From: Rhodopseudomonas palustris
GTDB taxonomy: Bacteria; Pseudomonadota; Alphaproteobacteria; Rhizobiales; Xanthobacteraceae
NCBI RefSeq assembly: GCF_003226555.1
Contig: NZ_QKQS01000026.1
Coordinates: forward strand, 321,408 to 385,407
Length of the DNA stretch: 64,000 bases
Direction of reading: 5' to 3'
The number at the start of each line of letters is the position of its first letter. Position 1 is the stretch's first letter. Shown here one piece after another: positions 53,174-63,947 of the stretch. The notes under the pieces were generated by a model, which saw only the letters and a list, made by a program, of their open reading frames with translations, did no database searches and was not told the origin of the DNA. A program made the translations under genes and the position numbers.

Positions 53174-53883
53174 CCAAGAGGGATGGCTTGCCTTTGATCG
53201 GCGATCTCGGCGGCGCGATGCGGCGCAATCCTGTGTCGACTGCGTTGATCGGCATGGGTCTGTTGTGGCTGTTCACCGGCGACCGTGCCAAGGCCGGCGC
53301 GGGGCGAATCGTGCGGAGTGCCGGGCTCGACCACGTGCCGGATGTCGCCTCTGACGCGCTCGACCGGGTCGGCGAACGCTTTGCCGATGTCGGCGACCGA
53401 CTATCGGAGGTTCGCGACAGTGCCGCAAGCGCCGCAGCAGAGACCGTGCGTGCGGCCCGCGACCGCAGCGCCGACGTAATCGATCGGGCGACCGAGTTCG
53501 GCCGTGCGATACCTGAGACCGGGGCCGATCTATTCGACAGCGCTAAGTTGAAGCTTGGTGATCTGTTCGAGGAGCAGCCACTGCTGCTCGGCGCGATTGG
53601 CGTGGCGATCGGCGCAGGGATTGCGGCGTCGCTGCCGGCGACCGACACCGAGCGCGAATTGTTCGGCGACACCAGTGACGAGATGATGGCGCAGGCGCGC
53701 GACTACGCGCGACAGCAGGCGGCGCGTGCCGGCGAGATGGCACGAGACGTCGCCGGCGCCGCGGCCGAAGAGGCTCGCCGTCAGGGACTGACGCCGGAGG
53801 CCGCGGTAGCGGCGGCGCGCGAGGTCGGCGAAAAGGCCAAGCGGGTCGCCGAGGCGGCCGAAGACAACGTGCGGTTGGAGTGA
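53170..53883 (+). CDS. Membrane protein with long Ala-rich helices, related to the DUF3618 partner
   Basis: The 237-residue protein has an N-terminal hydrophobic segment (PVSTALIGMGLLWLFTG), charged Ala-rich helices (about 60-130), a central PLLLGAIGVAIGAGIAASLP helix and a coiled-coil tail with EARRQGLTPEAAVAAAREVGEKAKRVAEAA. That tail parallels the C-terminus of the first operon gene (EQQGLTGEDISENVRDLGQRVRKVAEAA), so the two are likely paralogous in that part. The ATG overlaps the preceding TGA. Confidence 0.75.
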   Translation: MTKRDGLPLIGDLGGAMRRNPVSTALIGMGLLWLFTGDRAKAGAGRIVRSAGLDHVPDVASDALDRVGERFADVGDRLSEVRDSAASAAAETVRAARDRSADVIDRATEFGRAIPETGADLFDSAKLKLGDLFEEQPLLLGAIGVAIGAGIAASLPATDTERELFGDTSDEMMAQARDYARQQAARAGEMARDVAGAAAEEARRQGLTPEAAVAAAREVGEKAKRVAEAAEDNVRLE

Positions 53884-53888
53884 TCGCG

Positions 53889-54047
53889 ATGGCGGACGAC
53901 AAGGCACCCGATGATCGCCCGGACGATGCGATGAAGAGCGGAACGCGCGAGCCCTGGAAGAAGCCGGGACAAAGCTCGCAAGTCGACGACCAGAATCCGC
54001 CCGACAGGCCGGATCTGGAACGCTGGCAAAACTCCGAGACGCACTAG
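53889..54047 (+). CDS. 52-residue hydrophilic protein
   Basis: The frame from ATG 53889 encodes MADDKAPDDRPDDAMKSGTR and ends LERWQNSETH, stopping at TAG 54045-54047. It is rich in Asp, Pro and Lys, has no hydrophobic segment and is probably disordered. It starts 5 bases after the preceding stop and lies 31 bases before the BrkB gene on the same strand, with coding-like composition, so it looks like a genuine operon member. The function is unknown. Confidence 0.65.
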   Translation: MADDKAPDDRPDDAMKSGTREPWKKPGQSSQVDDQNPPDRPDLERWQNSETH

Positions 54048-54078
54048 AAGTCCACATACATCCAACAGTCGGGATCAG

Positions 54079-55035
54079 ATGACCGCCGCGGAGCCGAGCA
54101 TTGCCGCGCGCCGAGGATGGCGCGCATCTGAACGTCGCCGCCCGAACGAGACGCGGAGGCGATTCGACTCGCCCTGGCAGGTTCTGAGCGATCAGTGGAA
54201 GAGAATTGCGCTCGGCACTTACACTCGCATCGGTGACGACCGGCTGCTGCTGGTCGCGGCCGGCGTCGTGTTCTATTGGCTGCTCGCGCTGTTTCCCGCT
54301 ATCACCGCGCTGGTGTCGTCCTACGCACTTTTCACCGATGGGGCGACGATCCGTGGACACCTCGCAGAATTGTCGGCGGTGCTGCCGGCCGGAACTTATT
54401 CGGTGATCCAGGATCAGGTCGGCCGCGTGCTCGCGAACGGTCAAGCCAAGCTCGGTCTTGCATTCCTCATCAGCCTGTCATTGGCATTGTGGAGCGCCAA
54501 TGGTGGCGTTAAGGCGGTGATCGACGCTCTCAACGTCGTGTACGACGTCGAGGAAGAGCGCGGTTTCTTCAAGCTCAACGCGTTCTCGCTGTTGTTCACG
54601 CTCGGCGCCTTGTGCGCTGTGCTGGCGGCGATCGGCTTGGTGATCGCGGCACCGATCGTGCTGGCGCGCGTTGGGCTCGGCAGCCTGGTGGCGGTGGCGA
54701 TAGACTATGGCCGCTGGCCGGCGCTGGCGCTGATGACGCTCGGCGGGCTCGCGATTCTCTATCGCACTGCGGCCAACCGGCCGGCGCCTCCGTGGCGCTG
54801 GGTAGTACCGGGAAGTGTCTTGGCGGCGTTAAGCTGGCTCGCCGGCTCGGCGGCGCTGTCTTACTATCTCGCGAATTTCGCGGACTACAACGCGACCTAC
54901 GGCTCGCTAGGCGCGGCAATCGGCCTGATGATCTGGATGTGGATGACCGCGATCGTGGTGCTGGTCGGCGGCGAACTCAACGCCGAGATCGAAGCCCGCG
55001 CCGGCCGCGCCCACAACACGCCGGCCAGCTCTTAA
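54079..55035 (+). CDS. YihY/BrkB family inner-membrane protein
   Basis: The 318-residue protein has six transmembrane helices and family motifs: RIGDDRLLLVAAGVVFYWLLALFPAITALVSSYALF, SLALWSANGGVKAVIDALNVVYDVEEERGFFKL, and the C-terminal YGSLGAAIGLMIWMWMTAIVVLVGGELNAEIE. Despite the old ribonuclease BN or virulence labels, the function is unsettled, possibly transport or envelope-related. It closes the stress/envelope operon. Confidence 0.9.
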   Translation: MTAAEPSIAARRGWRASERRRPNETRRRFDSPWQVLSDQWKRIALGTYTRIGDDRLLLVAAGVVFYWLLALFPAITALVSSYALFTDGATIRGHLAELSAVLPAGTYSVIQDQVGRVLANGQAKLGLAFLISLSLALWSANGGVKAVIDALNVVYDVEEERGFFKLNAFSLLFTLGALCAVLAAIGLVIAAPIVLARVGLGSLVAVAIDYGRWPALALMTLGGLAILYRTAANRPAPPWRWVVPGSVLAALSWLAGSAALSYYLANFADYNATYGSLGAAIGLMIWMWMTAIVVLVGGELNAEIEARAGRAHNTPASS

Positions 55036-55070
55036 GGCGGCGCCGTGTGCGGTGATAGTCATTCGATTGC

Positions 55071-55082
55071 TTGATACGCGTA

Positions 55083-55086
<4 letters not shown>
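55071..55086. other. Perfect 16-base palindrome between convergent genes
   Basis: TTGATACGCGTATCAA is self-complementary and overlaps the stop codon of the response regulator gene, 36 bases after the BrkB stop. It has no T-run to act as a terminator and is misplaced for a promoter. Confidence 0.5.
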
Positions 55087-55998
<912 letters not shown>

Positions 55999-56009
<11 letters not shown>

Positions 56010-59000
56010 GGCGATACAGCGTGTTCAGCGTTTTCATGTAGGAATCGAGGTCGAATTGCTCCACCATCGTTCGGATCCGCGACACGAACGCCCAGGTTTC
56101 CGGATAATCGGTGTGGATCTGATCGAGCTTCGACTCGATGCCGCGGATGTAGCCGATCTTGCCGAGCTCGATCAATTCCTCGACGTGCTGCATCGGCGGG
56201 TGCTGAATCTCGGTAGCGTTGTCCGACGTCGCGGTGGCTTCGCCCTTGTAGATCCAGTCGATCTTGAGGAGCTGGCCGATCAGTTCGAGCAGCCGCGGAA
56301 TATCGACGGGCTTCATCAGATAGGCGTCGTGGAACGGCTGCGACAGCAGCGTGCCGTGCGCCTCCAGCGCGCTCGCCGAGAGCATCAGGATCCGGGCGTG
56401 ATGATGGCCCTGAGAGCGCAGCGTCTCGGCCACCGTCCAGCCGTCCATGCCGGGCATCGAGATGTCGAGCAGGAATAGATCGGGCTGGCAATGTTCGGCG
56501 AGATCGATGCAGGAATAGCCGTCGGTCGCGACCAGCACGATGAAGCCGAGCGGCGCCAGCGCGTCCTGCAGCAGGCCGCGCTGCGCCGGATCGTCGTCGG
56601 TGACCAGGATGGTCTTGCGCGGGCCGTGATAGCCGAGCACCGGCGCGCGGATCGAGCGGGTGCGGGTCGGGTTGGTGACCTCGGACAGCAGCAGCTTGAC
56701 CCGAAACACCGAGCCCTTGCCCGGCGTCGAGGTGACGGTGAGGTCGCCGCCCATCACGCCGGCGAGCAGTTTGCTGATGGTGAGGCCGAGTCCGGTGCCG
56801 CTGTGCGGCTGTGCGGCGCCGAGGGCGCCGCGCTCGAACGGCGCGAAGATGCGTTCGAGGTCGTCGGCATGAATGCCGGGACCGGTGTCGCGGACTTCGA
56901 GTTCGGCCACCGGATTGCGGTAGTGCACGATGAAGTGGACGCTGCCTTGCTGGGTAAACTTGATGGCGTTCGACAACAGGTTGATCAGCACCTGGCGCAG
57001 CCGCTTCTCGTCGGCATAGACCATCGGCGGCAGATATTGCGGCCGCTTGAACACGAACTCGACGTCCTTGGCGGCGGCCTGCAGCCGGAACATGCCGACG
57101 AGCTGATCGAGGAATTCGCCGAACCGCACCTCGTCGCGCGACAGATACAGCCGGCCGGCTTCGATCTTCGAAATATCGAGCAGGCCGTCGATCAGTCCCG
57201 ACAGATGATCGGCGCTGCGCCGCATCAGCCGGATCTGATCGTGTGGGCGCGGCGGCAGCGTGGAGTCCTGCTCCAACAGCTGCGCGTAGCCGCTGATCGC
57301 GTTGAGCGGCGAGCGCAGCTCATGACTGAGGCCGACGACGTAGCGGCTCTTGGCGAGGTTGGCGGATTCGGCCGCTTCCTTGGCGCGCTGCAGCTCGGCG
57401 TCGGTCTGGCGGTGGGCGTCGATTTCCTGCATCAGCAGCGTGGTCTGCCGCCGCGTCTCGGCCTCCGCCGCCTGCCGGCTGAGCCGCGCCAGCACGAATA
57501 GCCAGCTCACGACGCCGACGATGATGGTGAGTGCGAAGAACAGCTTCCACAGAACCTCGGCGAGCTCGATCCGCTGTGCCTCGCTGGCTATTCCAACCTG
57601 CAGATAGATCAGGAACAGCGACAGCCCGATCAGTCCGGTCGACACCGCGAATACGCTGAGATAGTGCCCGAGCTGCGAGTTCAGCAGCTCGTAGGCGCGC
57701 TGCGGCAGCATCTTGCCGAGTGCGCTGGTGAACTGCGCGTCGATCCGCGCATGCGGCTTGCACAGATCGTGGCAGCGCGCATCGAGCGAGCAGCACAGCG
57801 AGCAGATCGGTCCTGCATAGGCCGGGCAATAGGCCATGTCCTCAGGCTCGAACGAGTGCTCGCAGATGCAGCACTTGATCGACTCCACGCCCTGCCACGC
57901 CCGCTTCGGCTTGCGTGCCAGATAGAACCGGCCGCCGGTGGCGAAGGCGATCACCGGGGCGGTGACGAAAGCGACGACGAGCGCCACGAACGGCGCCAGC
58001 GCGTTCGCGGTCGGTCCGAACACGCCGTAGAACGCGCTGATCGACACCACGGTGGCGATCGTCATCGAGCCGACGCCGACCGGATTGATGTCGTACAGAT
58101 GCGCGCGCTTGAACTCCATATGGCGCGGCCGCAGTCCGAGCGGCCGGTTGACGACGAGATCGGACACCAGCGCGCCGACCCAGGCGATCGCGATGTTGGA
58201 GTACAGCGCCAGCGTGTGTTCCAGCGCCTTGTAGACGCCGATCTCCATCAAGAGCAGCGCCACCAACACGTTGAACACCAGCCAGACGACGCGGCCGGGA
58301 TGGCTGTGGGTCAGCCGGGAGAAGAAGTTCGACCAGGCGATCGAGCCCGCATAGGCATTGGTGACGTTGATCTTGATCTGCGACAGGATCACGAACGCGC
58401 CGGTCAGCGCCAGCACCAAGCCGGGCTGTTCCAGGACGGTGCGGAACGCTTCGAGATACATGTGCGCCGGCTCCGCCGCCTGGTCCGGCGGAGTACCGTG
58501 GCTCAGCGCGAAATAGGCCAGGAACGATCCGGCCAGCAGCTTGAGCGCGCCGGGCACGATCCAGCCCGGGCCGGCGCTGATCATCGCGATCCACCAGGCA
58601 CCGTGCGAGGCGCGGCGATCACGCGGCAGGAAGCGCAGGAAGTCGACCTGTTCGCCGATCTGCGCCACCAGCGCGAACACCACCGAGGCGGCGGTGCCGA
58701 ACAGCAGCAAATCCAGCTTGCCGTCCGGGCTGCCGTGCTCGCCGGCGAACTGCGTCCAGCCGACGAAGGATTCCGGGCTCTTGATCGCGATCGCCGCGAA
58801 CGGGAGGATGTGCAGCAGCACCCAGAACGGCTGGGTCCAAAGTTGGAACCGGCTGATCAGCGTGATGCCGTAGGTCACCACCGGGATGATGATCACCGCG
58901 CTGAAGAAATAGCCGATCGGCAACGGCAGGCCGAAGCACAATTCCAGCGCATTGGCGAGGATCACCGCTTCGATCGCGAAGAAGATGAAGGTGAACGAGG

Positions 59001-59367
59001 CGTAGATCAGCGACGTGATGGTCGAGCCGATGTAGCCGAAGCCGGCGCCGCGGGTCAGCAGATCGATGTCGACGCCGCATTTGGCCGCGTGATAGGCGAT
59101 CGGCAGGCCGCAGCAGAAGATGACCACGCTGCACACCAGGATCGCCGCGGTGGCGTTGGTGACGCCGTAGTTTAGCGTGATGGTGCCGCCGATCGCTTCC
59201 AGTGCCAGGAACGAGATCGCGCCGAGCGCGGTGTTGGCGACGCGCGCTGCCGACCAGCGGCGCGAGCTCTTGGCGGTGAAGCGAAGCGCGTAGTCTTCGA
59301 GGGTCTGGTTGGCGACCCACTGATTGTACTGGCGCCGGACGCGATCGATACGCTGCCGCCCCGCCAC
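55999..59367 (-). CDS. NCS1-type transporter fused to hybrid histidine kinase
   Basis: The 1122-residue protein starts with a transporter-like domain of about 12 helices (about 45-490; NTALGAISFLALEAIGGTITLNYG) resembling cytosine/purine NCS1 permeases. A Cys-rich cytoplasmic stretch follows (about 499-540; CCICEHSF, YCPAYAGPICSLCCSLDARCHDLC), then two more helices (about 570-635). A HisKA domain follows with SHELRSPLNAISGYAQLL (His near 682), HATPase with LLSNAIKF, DTGPGIH and GTGLGL. A receiver domain carries DLFLLDISMPGMDG (Asp near 966), and a helical tail ends the protein. It probably senses a urea- or nucleobase-like compound or its transport, signalling to the adjacent regulator. Confidence 0.92.
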
Positions 59368-59507
59368 GCGCTTCTCCTCGTTTCTGCTCGATCCTAGCGC
59401 CGATCCGCCGGCGATGTTGCCGGATTTGCCGTCACGGCGCGCGTAATTTGCCGGCCTCGAGCTCGTTGTTGCGGCACCGGACTAAGTCCCGGCGCCTTGA
59501 AAAAACC

Positions 59508-59549
59508 TACGTCGCGATCTTGCGATGCAACATACGTGATCTTGCGTAT
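59508..59549. promoter_or_regulatory. Direct/inverted repeats upstream of urtA, candidate regulator site
   Basis: TACGT-N3-GATCTTGCG (59508-59524) recurs as TACGTGATCTTGCG (59533-59546). The second copy also forms the dyad ATACG-N8-CGTAT (59532-59549). The repeats are two helical turns apart, 74-115 bases before the urtA ATG, in the gap shared with the kinase gene. A LuxR-type regulator dimer could bind here; this is inference. Confidence 0.35.
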
Positions 59550-59622
59550 CGGTCCAGCCGCCGAATTCGTCGATCGTTTACCCCGACTGCACTCGCGTCC
59601 ACGAACCACGAAGGGGTAGTTA

Positions 59623-60885
59623 ATGTCAGACGAAACCAAGACGGGCCTGAACTCGCCGCTCCGGCGTAAACTGCTGATGGGGATGGCGGCGATCCCCGCC
59701 CTCACGATGCTGCCGCGCACCTCGTTCGCCGATGTGCCTGCAACTTCTGCGGTCAATACGACCGGACTCGCGGTGACGGATACTGAGGTCACGGTCGGCA
59801 TCCTGCACTCGGTCACCGGCACCATGGCGATCTCCGAGACCGGCTCGGTGCAGGCCGAGAAGCTGGCGATCGAGCAGATCAACGCCGCCGGCGGCGTGCT
59901 CGGCCGCAAGATCAAGTTCGTGCAGGAAGACGGCGCCTCCGACTGGCCGACCTTCGCCGAGAAGGCCAAGAAGCTCTTGGTCAACGACAAATGCGCCGCC
60001 GTGATGGGCTGCTGGACGTCGGCCTCGCGCAAGGCGGTGCTGCCGGTGTTCGAACAATACAACGGCATGCTGTACTACCCGACCTTCTACGAAGGCCTCG
60101 AACAGTCCAAGAACGTCATCTACACCGGCCAGGAAGCCACCCAGCAGATCATCGCCGGCCTCGATTGGGTCAACAAGACCAAGAACGCCAAGAGCTTCTA
60201 TCTGCTCGGCTCCGACTATATCTGGCCGCGCACCTCGAACAAGATCGCCCGTAAGCACATCGAGAACCACCTGACGGGCTGCAAGGTCGTCGGCGAAGAA
60301 TACTTCCCGCTCGGCCACACTCAGTTCAACTCGGTGATCAACAAGATCAAGCTGACCAAGCCGGACGTGATCTACGCGATCATCGTCGGCGGCTCCAACG
60401 TGGCGTTCTACAAGCAGCTCAAGGCCGCCGGCATCGACCTGTCGAAGCAGACGCTGCTGACGATCTCGGTGACCGAGGACGAAATCGACGGCATCGGCGG
60501 CGAGAACATCGCGGGCGCATACGCCTGCATGAAGTATTTCCAGTCGCTCGACAACCCGAACAACAAGGCGTTCGTCGAGGCGTTCCACAAGATGTGGGGG
60601 CCGAAGACGGTGATCGGAGACGTCACCCAGGCTGCCTATCTCGGCCCGTGGCTGTGGAAATTGACGGTGGAGAAGGCCGGCTCGTTCGACATCGACAAGG
60701 TCGCGGCGGCGTCCCCGGGCGTCGAGTTCAAGGGCGCGCCGGAAGGCTACGTCCGGATCCACGAGAACCATCATCTCTGGTCCAAGACCCGCGTCGGCCG
60801 CGCCAAGGCGGACGGTCAGTACGAACTGATCTACGAGACCGCCGACCTGGTCGAGCCCGATCCGTTCCCGAAGGGCTACCAGTAA
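59623..60885 (+). CDS. urtA: Urea ABC transporter substrate-binding protein
   Basis: The 420-residue periplasmic protein has a twin-arginine-like signal (SPLRRKLLMGMAAIPALTML, cleavage near TSFA). UrtA signatures follow: TVGILHSVTGTMAISETG, AVMGCWTSASRKAVLPVFEQYN, LYYPTFYEGLEQSKNVIYTGQEATQQI, and the C-terminal HLWSKTRVGRAKADGQ. It binds urea (and in some species short amides) for import by UrtBCDE. GAAGGGG precedes the ATG. It is the first gene of the operon, divergent from the transporter-kinase gene. Confidence 0.96.
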   Translation: MSDETKTGLNSPLRRKLLMGMAAIPALTMLPRTSFADVPATSAVNTTGLAVTDTEVTVGILHSVTGTMAISETGSVQAEKLAIEQINAAGGVLGRKIKFVQEDGASDWPTFAEKAKKLLVNDKCAAVMGCWTSASRKAVLPVFEQYNGMLYYPTFYEGLEQSKNVIYTGQEATQQIIAGLDWVNKTKNAKSFYLLGSDYIWPRTSNKIARKHIENHLTGCKVVGEEYFPLGHTQFNSVINKIKLTKPDVIYAIIVGGSNVAFYKQLKAAGIDLSKQTLLTISVTEDEIDGIGGENIAGAYACMKYFQSLDNPNNKAFVEAFHKMWGPKTVIGDVTQAAYLGPWLWKLTVEKAGSFDIDKVAAASPGVEFKGAPEGYVRIHENHHLWSKTRVGRAKADGQYELIYETADLVEPDPFPKGYQ

Positions 60886-60915
60886 GCGGCGTCAGGCGCC
60901 GACCACGCACTCGAT

Positions 60916-60989
60916 CGTCATCGCCGGGCTCGACCCGGCGATCCATCCTCTTCGGACGATGGATGCGCGGGTCAAGCCCGCGCATGACG
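60916..60989. repeat. Palindromic intergenic repeat, 'cgtcatcgccggg' family
   Basis: Outer CGTCAT / ATGACG, the nested hairpins GCCGGGCTCGACCCGGC and GCGGGTCAAGCCCGC, and central GATCCATC / GATGGATG form a cruciform-like element between urtA and urtB. A hairpin here could protect urtA mRNA or reduce read-through, giving excess binding protein over permease. Confidence 0.7.
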
Positions 60990-61056
60990 GCTGGTTGAGC
61001 GGCGGCGCCGGCGACTCCGCCGCGTCCGGATCAATTCAATCTCAGGGAAGCGAATC

Positions 61057-61983
61057 ATGTTCGGCGACTACTCGTTAGGCGATCTTGGCGCGATCTTCGC
61101 GATGCAGGGCTTCGCGGGACTCATTCTGTTTTCCGTCTATGTGCTGATGGCGCTCGGGCTGGCGATCATCTTCGGCCAGATGGGCGTCATCAACATGGCG
61201 CACGGCGAGTTCATGATTCTGGGCGCCTACGTCACCTGGATGACGTCGAACTTCTTCCAATCCTATCTGCCGTCGCTGTTCGCCGGTTACTTCTTCCTGG
61301 CGATGATCCTGGCGTTCATCGCCTCCGGGGCGCTCGGCATGCTGGTGGAGTGGGCGCTGATACGCCACCTCTACAAGCGCCCGCTCGACACGCTGCTGGC
61401 GACCTGGGGCCTGTCGCTGATCCTGCAGCAGGCCTACCGGTCGATCTTCGGCGCCCGCGAGGTCGGCGTCGAGCTGCCGCAATGGATGCTCGGCTCCAAG
61501 CAGGTCACCGACACCATCGAAATTCCGATCAACGGCATGTTCGTGATGGCGCTCACCGTGCTGATCACGCTGGCGGTGTCCTACGTCCTGTTCTGGTCGC
61601 GCTGGGGCCGCCAGGTGCGCGCCGTGGTGCAGAACCGGGTGATGGCCGGCGCCGTCGGCATCAACACCGAGAAGGTCGACCGCTACACCTTCGGCCTCGG
61701 CTGCGGCATCGCCGGCATCGCCGGAAGCGCCTTCACCATGATCGGCTCCACCGGGCCGACCTCCGGCCAGCTCTACATCGTCGACACCTTCCTGGTCGTA
61801 GTGTTCGGCGGCGCCGCCAGCCTGTTCGGCACCATCGCATCCGCCTTCAGCATCTCGCAGGCGCAGTCGACCATGGAGTTCTTCATGTCCGGCTCGATGG
61901 CCAAGGTGCTGACGCTGCTCGCCATCGTGGCGATCCTGATGGTGCGTCCGCAAGGTCTGTTCGCCCTCAAGGTCCGCAAGTAA
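61057..61983 (+). CDS. urtB: Urea ABC transporter permease UrtB
   Basis: The 308-residue permease is of the branched-chain amino acid type, with about eight helices. It has the LIVH-like N-terminal pattern (YVLMALGLAIIFGQMGVINMAHGEFMILGAY) and urea-type features (DTLLATWGLSLILQQAYRSIFGAREVGVELP; QAQSTMEFFMSGSMAKVLTLLAIVAILMVRPQGLFA). It forms the membrane channel with UrtC. Confidence 0.95.
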   Translation: MFGDYSLGDLGAIFAMQGFAGLILFSVYVLMALGLAIIFGQMGVINMAHGEFMILGAYVTWMTSNFFQSYLPSLFAGYFFLAMILAFIASGALGMLVEWALIRHLYKRPLDTLLATWGLSLILQQAYRSIFGAREVGVELPQWMLGSKQVTDTIEIPINGMFVMALTVLITLAVSYVLFWSRWGRQVRAVVQNRVMAGAVGINTEKVDRYTFGLGCGIAGIAGSAFTMIGSTGPTSGQLYIVDTFLVVVFGGAASLFGTIASAFSISQAQSTMEFFMSGSMAKVLTLLAIVAILMVRPQGLFALKVRK

Positions 61984-61997
61984 CAGGAGCCTTCGTC

Positions 61998-63149
61998 ATG
62001 GAAAGCCCGCGCTTTCTCAGTCGTACCGATCTGCTCGGTCTCGCCGTCCTCGCTCTGCTCCTGGTGGTGATCCTGCCGCTGTCCTTGGACGTGTTCCGTC
62101 TCAACCTGGTCGCGAAGTATCTGACTTACGCTTTCGTCGCGCTCGGGCTGGTGCTGTGCTGGGGCTTCGGCGGCATCCTCAGCCTGGGGCAGGGCGTGTT
62201 CTTCGGCCTCGGCGGCTACTGCATGGCGATGTATCTCAAGCTGGAGGCCTCCAGCGTCGAGAACACCAAGATCCAGTCCACCCCCGGCATCCCGGACTTC
62301 ATGGACTGGAACCAGATCACCCACATCCCGTGGTTCTGGCAGCCGTTCCACAGCCTCACCCTGACGGTGATCGCCATTCTGGTGGTACCGGCGGTGTTCG
62401 CCTTCCTGGTCGGCGCGGCGATGTTCAAGCGGCGGGTCGGCGGCGTCTACTTCGCCATCATCACCCAGGCGATCGCCGCGATCATGACCATCCTGATCAT
62501 CGGCCAGCAGGGCTACACCGGTGGCATCAACGGCATCACCGATCTGCGCACGCTGAAGGGCTGGGACATCCGCCCCGACCACGCCAAGGTGGTGCTGTAT
62601 TTCGTCGAAGTCGCGTTCCTGTTCGGCTGCATCCTGCTGGCGCTGTTCGTGCGCCACGCCAAGCTCGGCCGCATCCTGGTGGCGATGCGCGAGAAGGAGG
62701 ACCGGGTGCGGTTCTCCGGTTACAGCGTCGCCAATTTCAAGATCTTCGCGTTCTGCCTCGCGGCGGTCTTCGCCGCCATCGGGGGCGCGATGTTCACCCT
62801 CAACGTCGGCTTCATGTCGCCGTCCTTCGTCGGCATCGTGCCGTCGATCGAGATGGTGATCTACACGGCGGTCGGCGGCCGGCTGTCGATCTTCGGTGCC
62901 GTCTACGGCGCGTTGCTCGTCAACTTCGCCAAGACGAGCCTGTCGGAATCCTTCCCGCAGCTCTGGCTGTTCGGCCTCGGCGCGCTGTTCATCGCGGTGG
63001 TGCTGATCTTCCCGAATGGTCTCGCCGGCATCTGGCGCGATTACGTCCAGCCGCTGTTCGGCAAGCTGATCGTGAAGCGCAAGTCCGGTTCGGATCCGAC
63101 CAGCGGCAAGTCGTTCGGCCCGGTGGCCGACGGCGCCCCGGCGGAATGA
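61998..63149 (+). CDS. urtC: Urea ABC transporter permease UrtC
   Basis: The 383-residue LIVM-type permease has about ten helices and family markers CWGFGGILSLGQGVFFGLGGYCMAMYL and IITQAIAAIMTILIIGQQGYTGGINGITDL. The EAA-like loop is GRILVAMREKEDRVRFSGYSV and the C-terminal stretch FPNGLAGIWRDYVQPLF. It starts 14 bases after the urtB stop with AGGAG upstream. Confidence 0.95.
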   Translation: MESPRFLSRTDLLGLAVLALLLVVILPLSLDVFRLNLVAKYLTYAFVALGLVLCWGFGGILSLGQGVFFGLGGYCMAMYLKLEASSVENTKIQSTPGIPDFMDWNQITHIPWFWQPFHSLTLTVIAILVVPAVFAFLVGAAMFKRRVGGVYFAIITQAIAAIMTILIIGQQGYTGGINGITDLRTLKGWDIRPDHAKVVLYFVEVAFLFGCILLALFVRHAKLGRILVAMREKEDRVRFSGYSVANFKIFAFCLAAVFAAIGGAMFTLNVGFMSPSFVGIVPSIEMVIYTAVGGRLSIFGAVYGALLVNFAKTSLSESFPQLWLFGLGALFIAVVLIFPNGLAGIWRDYVQPLFGKLIVKRKSGSDPTSGKSFGPVADGAPAE

Positions 63150-63159
63150 GGAGGCAGTC

Positions 63160-63915
<756 letters not shown>

Positions 63916-63947
63916 GGATGATGACCTTCGCCTCGATAGCAGCCTCA

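Noticed and set aside
57664..59175. 503-codon open frame opposite the transporter-kinase gene
   Set aside because: Extremely Arg/Asp/Gln-rich translation without domains; a shadow of the kinase frame.
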